In this document: positions 3,638 through 5,933 of the stretch, one piece after another | Numbering within the stretch: position 1 is the stretch's first letter | Layout of the letters: every line of letters begins with the position of its first letter | The notes under the pieces: generated by a model | Seen by the model: only the letters and a program-made list of their open reading frames with translations | Databases searched by the model: none | What the model was told of the DNA's origin: nothing | Position numbers and translations under genes: made by a program | Assembly (NCBI GenBank): GCA_934090595.1 | Contig: CAKOJO010000067.1 | Location: 1 to 5,933 of the forward strand | DNA length: 5,933 nt | Origin: an uncultured Bacilli bacterium | GTDB lineage: Bacteria; Bacillota_I; Bacilli_A; RF39; UBA660 | Reading direction: 5' to 3'

Positions 3638-5017
3638 GTGGTAATACCTGAATATGTAAGAGAACAAGCAAGATATGAATTAGCAAGGCGTAGTTTTTGG
3701 GAATATTGTAAAATAAAAGCTCCTGACTTTTATAAAGAAGATAGAAAATATTTAAAAGAGTTTTGTAATTCATTACAAGATTTTTTATTATCTCCTAAAA
3801 AGGTATTAGTAGTAAATATGCCACCTAGACATGGAAAAAGCAGAACACTTACTTTATTTGTTCAATGGTGTTTAGGTAGAGATATACACTATAAGATAAT
3901 GACAGGTAGTTATAATGAAATACTATCCGGAACTTTTGCTAAAGCTGTAAGGGACGCTATACAAGAAGAGGACGGAATATTTAATAAAATATTTTCTAAT
4001 GTAAAAGTAAAATATGGTGAAGCTTCAATGAAAAAATGGGCTTTAGAGGGAAATGAAGAAGCAAACTATTTAGCAACATCTCCAAAAGGTACAGCTACAG
4101 GATTTGGCTGTAATTTAATGATAATAGATGACTTAATCAAAACTGATAAAGAAGCATACAATGAATTATTATTAGAAGAACATCAAAATTGGTTTACTAA
4201 TACAATGTTATCAAGAACTGAAACAGGCTTTAAAATTATAATAGTTATGACTAGATGGTCTACTAATGATTTAGCTGGTTTTGTTTTAGATAAATATGAT
4301 GGTAATGTTATTCATATCAATTATAAAGCAATTCAAGATGATGGTTCTATGCTTTGTGAAGAAGTATTAAATAGAGAAGATTTTGAATTTAAAACTCAAG
4401 AGATGAACAAAGATATAGTTGAAGCCAACTATAATCAAGTATGTATTGATGAAAAAGGTAAATTATATAAGAACCTAAAAACATATCAAGTTAGTCCCGG
4501 ATTTGGTACTATTTACGCTTATGTAGATACGGCTGATACCGGTGATGATTATTTGTGTGGTGCAGTATATGGATTATTAGATAAAGAACCATATATATTA
4601 GATGTTTTATTTACTGATGAGGGAATGGAAATAACTGAGGAGGAATGTGCTGATATGTTATATAGAAACAATGTTAATTTAGCATATATAGAATCCAATA
4701 ATGGTGGTCGAGGTTTTGCTAGAAATGTTAAAAGAATATTAAAAGAAAAATATAGATCCAATAAATGTGTTATTAAGCCATTTACTCAAACAGCAAATAA
4801 ACAAGCCAGAATATTATCTAGTTCTCACTGGGTTATGGAACATATCTATTTTCCATTTAATTGGGCTAATAGATGGAAAGAGTTTTATAAACACATTACT
4901 AGATATCAAAAGAAAGGTAGAAATGCTCACGATGACGGAGCTGATGTATTAGCTGGTATTTATGATAAGACAGTTGGAGAAAGAAGAGCGTCTTTTGGTA
5001 GCACTAAACCAGCATAA
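3638..5017 (+). CDS. terL: Terminase large subunit (packaging ATPase and nuclease)
   Basis: This 459-residue motor cuts concatemeric phage DNA and pumps it into the prohead through the portal using ATP. The ATPase half has Walker A, MPPRHGKS (residues 61-68, K67 binding phosphate), and Walker B, LMIIDD (160-165), followed by a coupling motif, MTRWS (204-208). The RNase H-like nuclease half has its metal-binding acidic residues at D297 (VDTADTGDD), E352 (IESNNGG) and D436 within HDDGAD, so both activities appear intact. GTG 3638 is the start: GGTGAT at 3627-3632 sits 5 bases upstream and no ATG precedes the conserved N-terminal region. The gene follows terS by 2 bases, and the portal gene follows after 14 bases. 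Length is normal for the family. Confidence 0.96.
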   Translation: MVIPEYVREQARYELARRSFWEYCKIKAPDFYKEDRKYLKEFCNSLQDFLLSPKKVLVVNMPPRHGKSRTLTLFVQWCLGRDIHYKIMTGSYNEILSGTFAKAVRDAIQEEDGIFNKIFSNVKVKYGEASMKKWALEGNEEANYLATSPKGTATGFGCNLMIIDDLIKTDKEAYNELLLEEHQNWFTNTMLSRTETGFKIIIVMTRWSTNDLAGFVLDKYDGNVIHINYKAIQDDGSMLCEEVLNREDFEFKTQEMNKDIVEANYNQVCIDEKGKLYKNLKTYQVSPGFGTIYAYVDTADTGDDYLCGAVYGLLDKEPYILDVLFTDEGMEITEEECADMLYRNNVNLAYIESNNGGRGFARNVKRILKEKYRSNKCVIKPFTQTANKQARILSSSHWVMEHIYFPFNWANRWKEFYKHITRYQKKGRNAHDDGADVLAGIYDKTVGERRASFGSTKPA

Positions 5018-5031
5018 AAGGAGGTATAAAT

Positions 5032-5933
5032 ATGCTACAATATAATAAAGAATACATAATTAAAGCTGAAAATATAGCTACAATATTAGAGTCAGCTAAG
5101 CCTGAATGGAATAAGAGAAAAAAACTGTATAAAATGAAAGTGAGAAAAAACAGTCCATCTGGTCTAGTAGCTGAAAATGATAAAGAAACTAAAGTAGCGT
5201 TTGAATTTGCTATATCAAATATGATAAATGGTTATACTGGAGGTAAAGCTCCTATTTATCAAGTAGAGGAAATGCCAACCGAAGAAAAGCAAAAAATATT
5301 AACGAAGTTGTTTAATAAAATATTTAATAAAAAGGATAATGATAGAAAAGAATATCAATTGTTTATTGATTATATTAGGAATTATAATGATGATTCCTTT
5401 TTTTATTACACATTAATTCAAAGTTATAATGATATGTCAGCTGGTTATGGTATTTGGTATGAAAATGAGGATAACGAAATAGTATATGCAAATGTTGATG
5501 CAAGACAAACAATAGCTATTTATGATTATTCAACACCTGTAAAGAAAATAGGTTTACTGAGAAAGTGGGAAGAAACTAATGAAAAAGGTGAAAAAATAGA
5601 TGTAGTTGTTTTGATAACAGATGAATATAAATATTATTATAGAAATAGCAAATTACAGGCTACTGATTTCAAAGAAGATACAGAATCAAGAGAAAAAATA
5701 AACTGGGGTTGTGTTCCTTGTATAGCGATAGAAAATCCTGATGGATTAGCTTGTTTTGAATTAGCTAAACCTAGTATAGCTAAATATGAGAGAGTTATGA
5801 AAAACTCAGGTAATACATTTCAATATAATGATGACGCAAAACTAATGGTAACTGGTTACGAACCTAAAGAGGATACTTTAATTGAAAAAAGAAATGGAAA
5901 AGGAGAAATTGAAGAAGATGAGGATGGTAACAT
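5032..5933 (+). CDS. Portal protein, SPP1 gp6-like (3' end outside window)
   Basis: ATG 5032 follows AAAGGAGG (5017-5024) with a 7-base spacer and opens a frame with no stop for 300 codons to the window edge. The portal forms the dodecameric ring at the capsid vertex through which TerL pumps DNA and to which the tail joins. The order of features matches phage_prot_Gp6-type portals: an N-terminal helix with a basic stretch (PEWNKRKKLYKMKVRK), a segment like the family's 'nyi' region (AISNMINGYTGGKAPIYQV, about residues 61-79), a central helical region, then strands (GIWYENEDNEIVYANV) and a clip-like GCVPCIAIENPDG. It directly follows terL, the usual order. Family portals are about 400-500 residues, so roughly the last third is missing. 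Confidence 0.9.
   Translation, partial: MLQYNKEYIIKAENIATILESAKPEWNKRKKLYKMKVRKNSPSGLVAENDKETKVAFEFAISNMINGYTGGKAPIYQVEEMPTEEKQKILTKLFNKIFNKKDNDRKEYQLFIDYIRNYNDDSFFYYTLIQSYNDMSAGYGIWYENEDNEIVYANVDARQTIAIYDYSTPVKKIGLLRKWEETNEKGEKIDVVVLITDEYKYYYRNSKLQATDFKEDTESREKINWGCVPCIAIENPDGLACFELAKPSIAKYERVMKNSGNTFQYNDDAKLMVTGYEPKEDTLIEKRNGKGEIEEDEDGN

Noticed and set aside
4549..4952. A minus-strand frame (4549-4761) and a second + strand frame (4767-4952) inside terL
   Set aside because: Both lie inside the conserved nuclease half of terL, show no recognisable motif, and lack a supporting ribosome site or operon position.
1..5933. CRISPR array, insertion sequence, integrase or attachment site
   Set aside because: No regularly spaced repeats, transposase or recombinase motifs, or long terminal inverted repeats were seen. 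The only tandem repeats are the short ones at 1918-1939 and 2192-2209.
3638..5933. Recoded UGA (Mollicutes-type genetic code)
   Set aside because: TerL and the portal fragment read through with the standard code, use TGG for tryptophan, and contain no in-frame TGA.

Overview
The window is a piece of a very AT-rich tailed-phage or prophage genome from a low-GC Gram-positive (Firmicutes/Clostridia-like) host. The evidence is the strong AGGAGG-type ribosome sites, the A/T-ending codons, the predominance of TAA stops, and the gene order: small early genes, then a sigma-like late regulator, then small terminase, large terminase and an SPP1-type portal. All supported genes lie on the + strand. No integrase, repressor or host gene is visible, so prophage and free phage cannot be told apart.

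Positions 1-1368 hold the end of an early or middle gene block. It contains the tail of a zinc-ribbon protein, a coiled-coil protein of 144 residues, three small unknown proteins (67, 85 and 66 residues), and very short reading frames at 1058, 1275 and 1339. The genes overlap or nearly touch, as in one polycistronic operon. A GTG-started gene at 1385-1912 encodes an ArpU/sigma-70 region-4-like regulator, the usual last gene before the packaging genes in such phages.

Positions 1913-2284 form the only real gap between protein genes and are the most interesting part. In order they hold: two tandem 11-bp repeats; an extended -10 promoter; an AT-rich hairpin followed by a long T run; a tRNA-like structure with perfect acceptor and T stems but an enlarged anticodon arm; a second tRNA-like structure that lacks a D arm and has a 9-bp anticodon-like stem; a 9-bp tandem repeat; a small hairpin; and a second terminator. 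The promoter and repeats are a plausible target of the upstream regulator. The terminator directly after the promoter, with tRNA mimics between two terminators, suggests control of late transcription by read-through or RNA processing; this is inference.

Positions 2285-5933 are the late packaging operon: a 40-residue single-span membrane protein, a small cysteine-rich protein, an HExxH zinc metallopeptidase, TerS, TerL, and the first 300 codons of the portal protein, which runs off the window. TerS and TerL recognise, cut and pump DNA through the portal into the prohead. The metallopeptidase and the small proteins have no assigned role.
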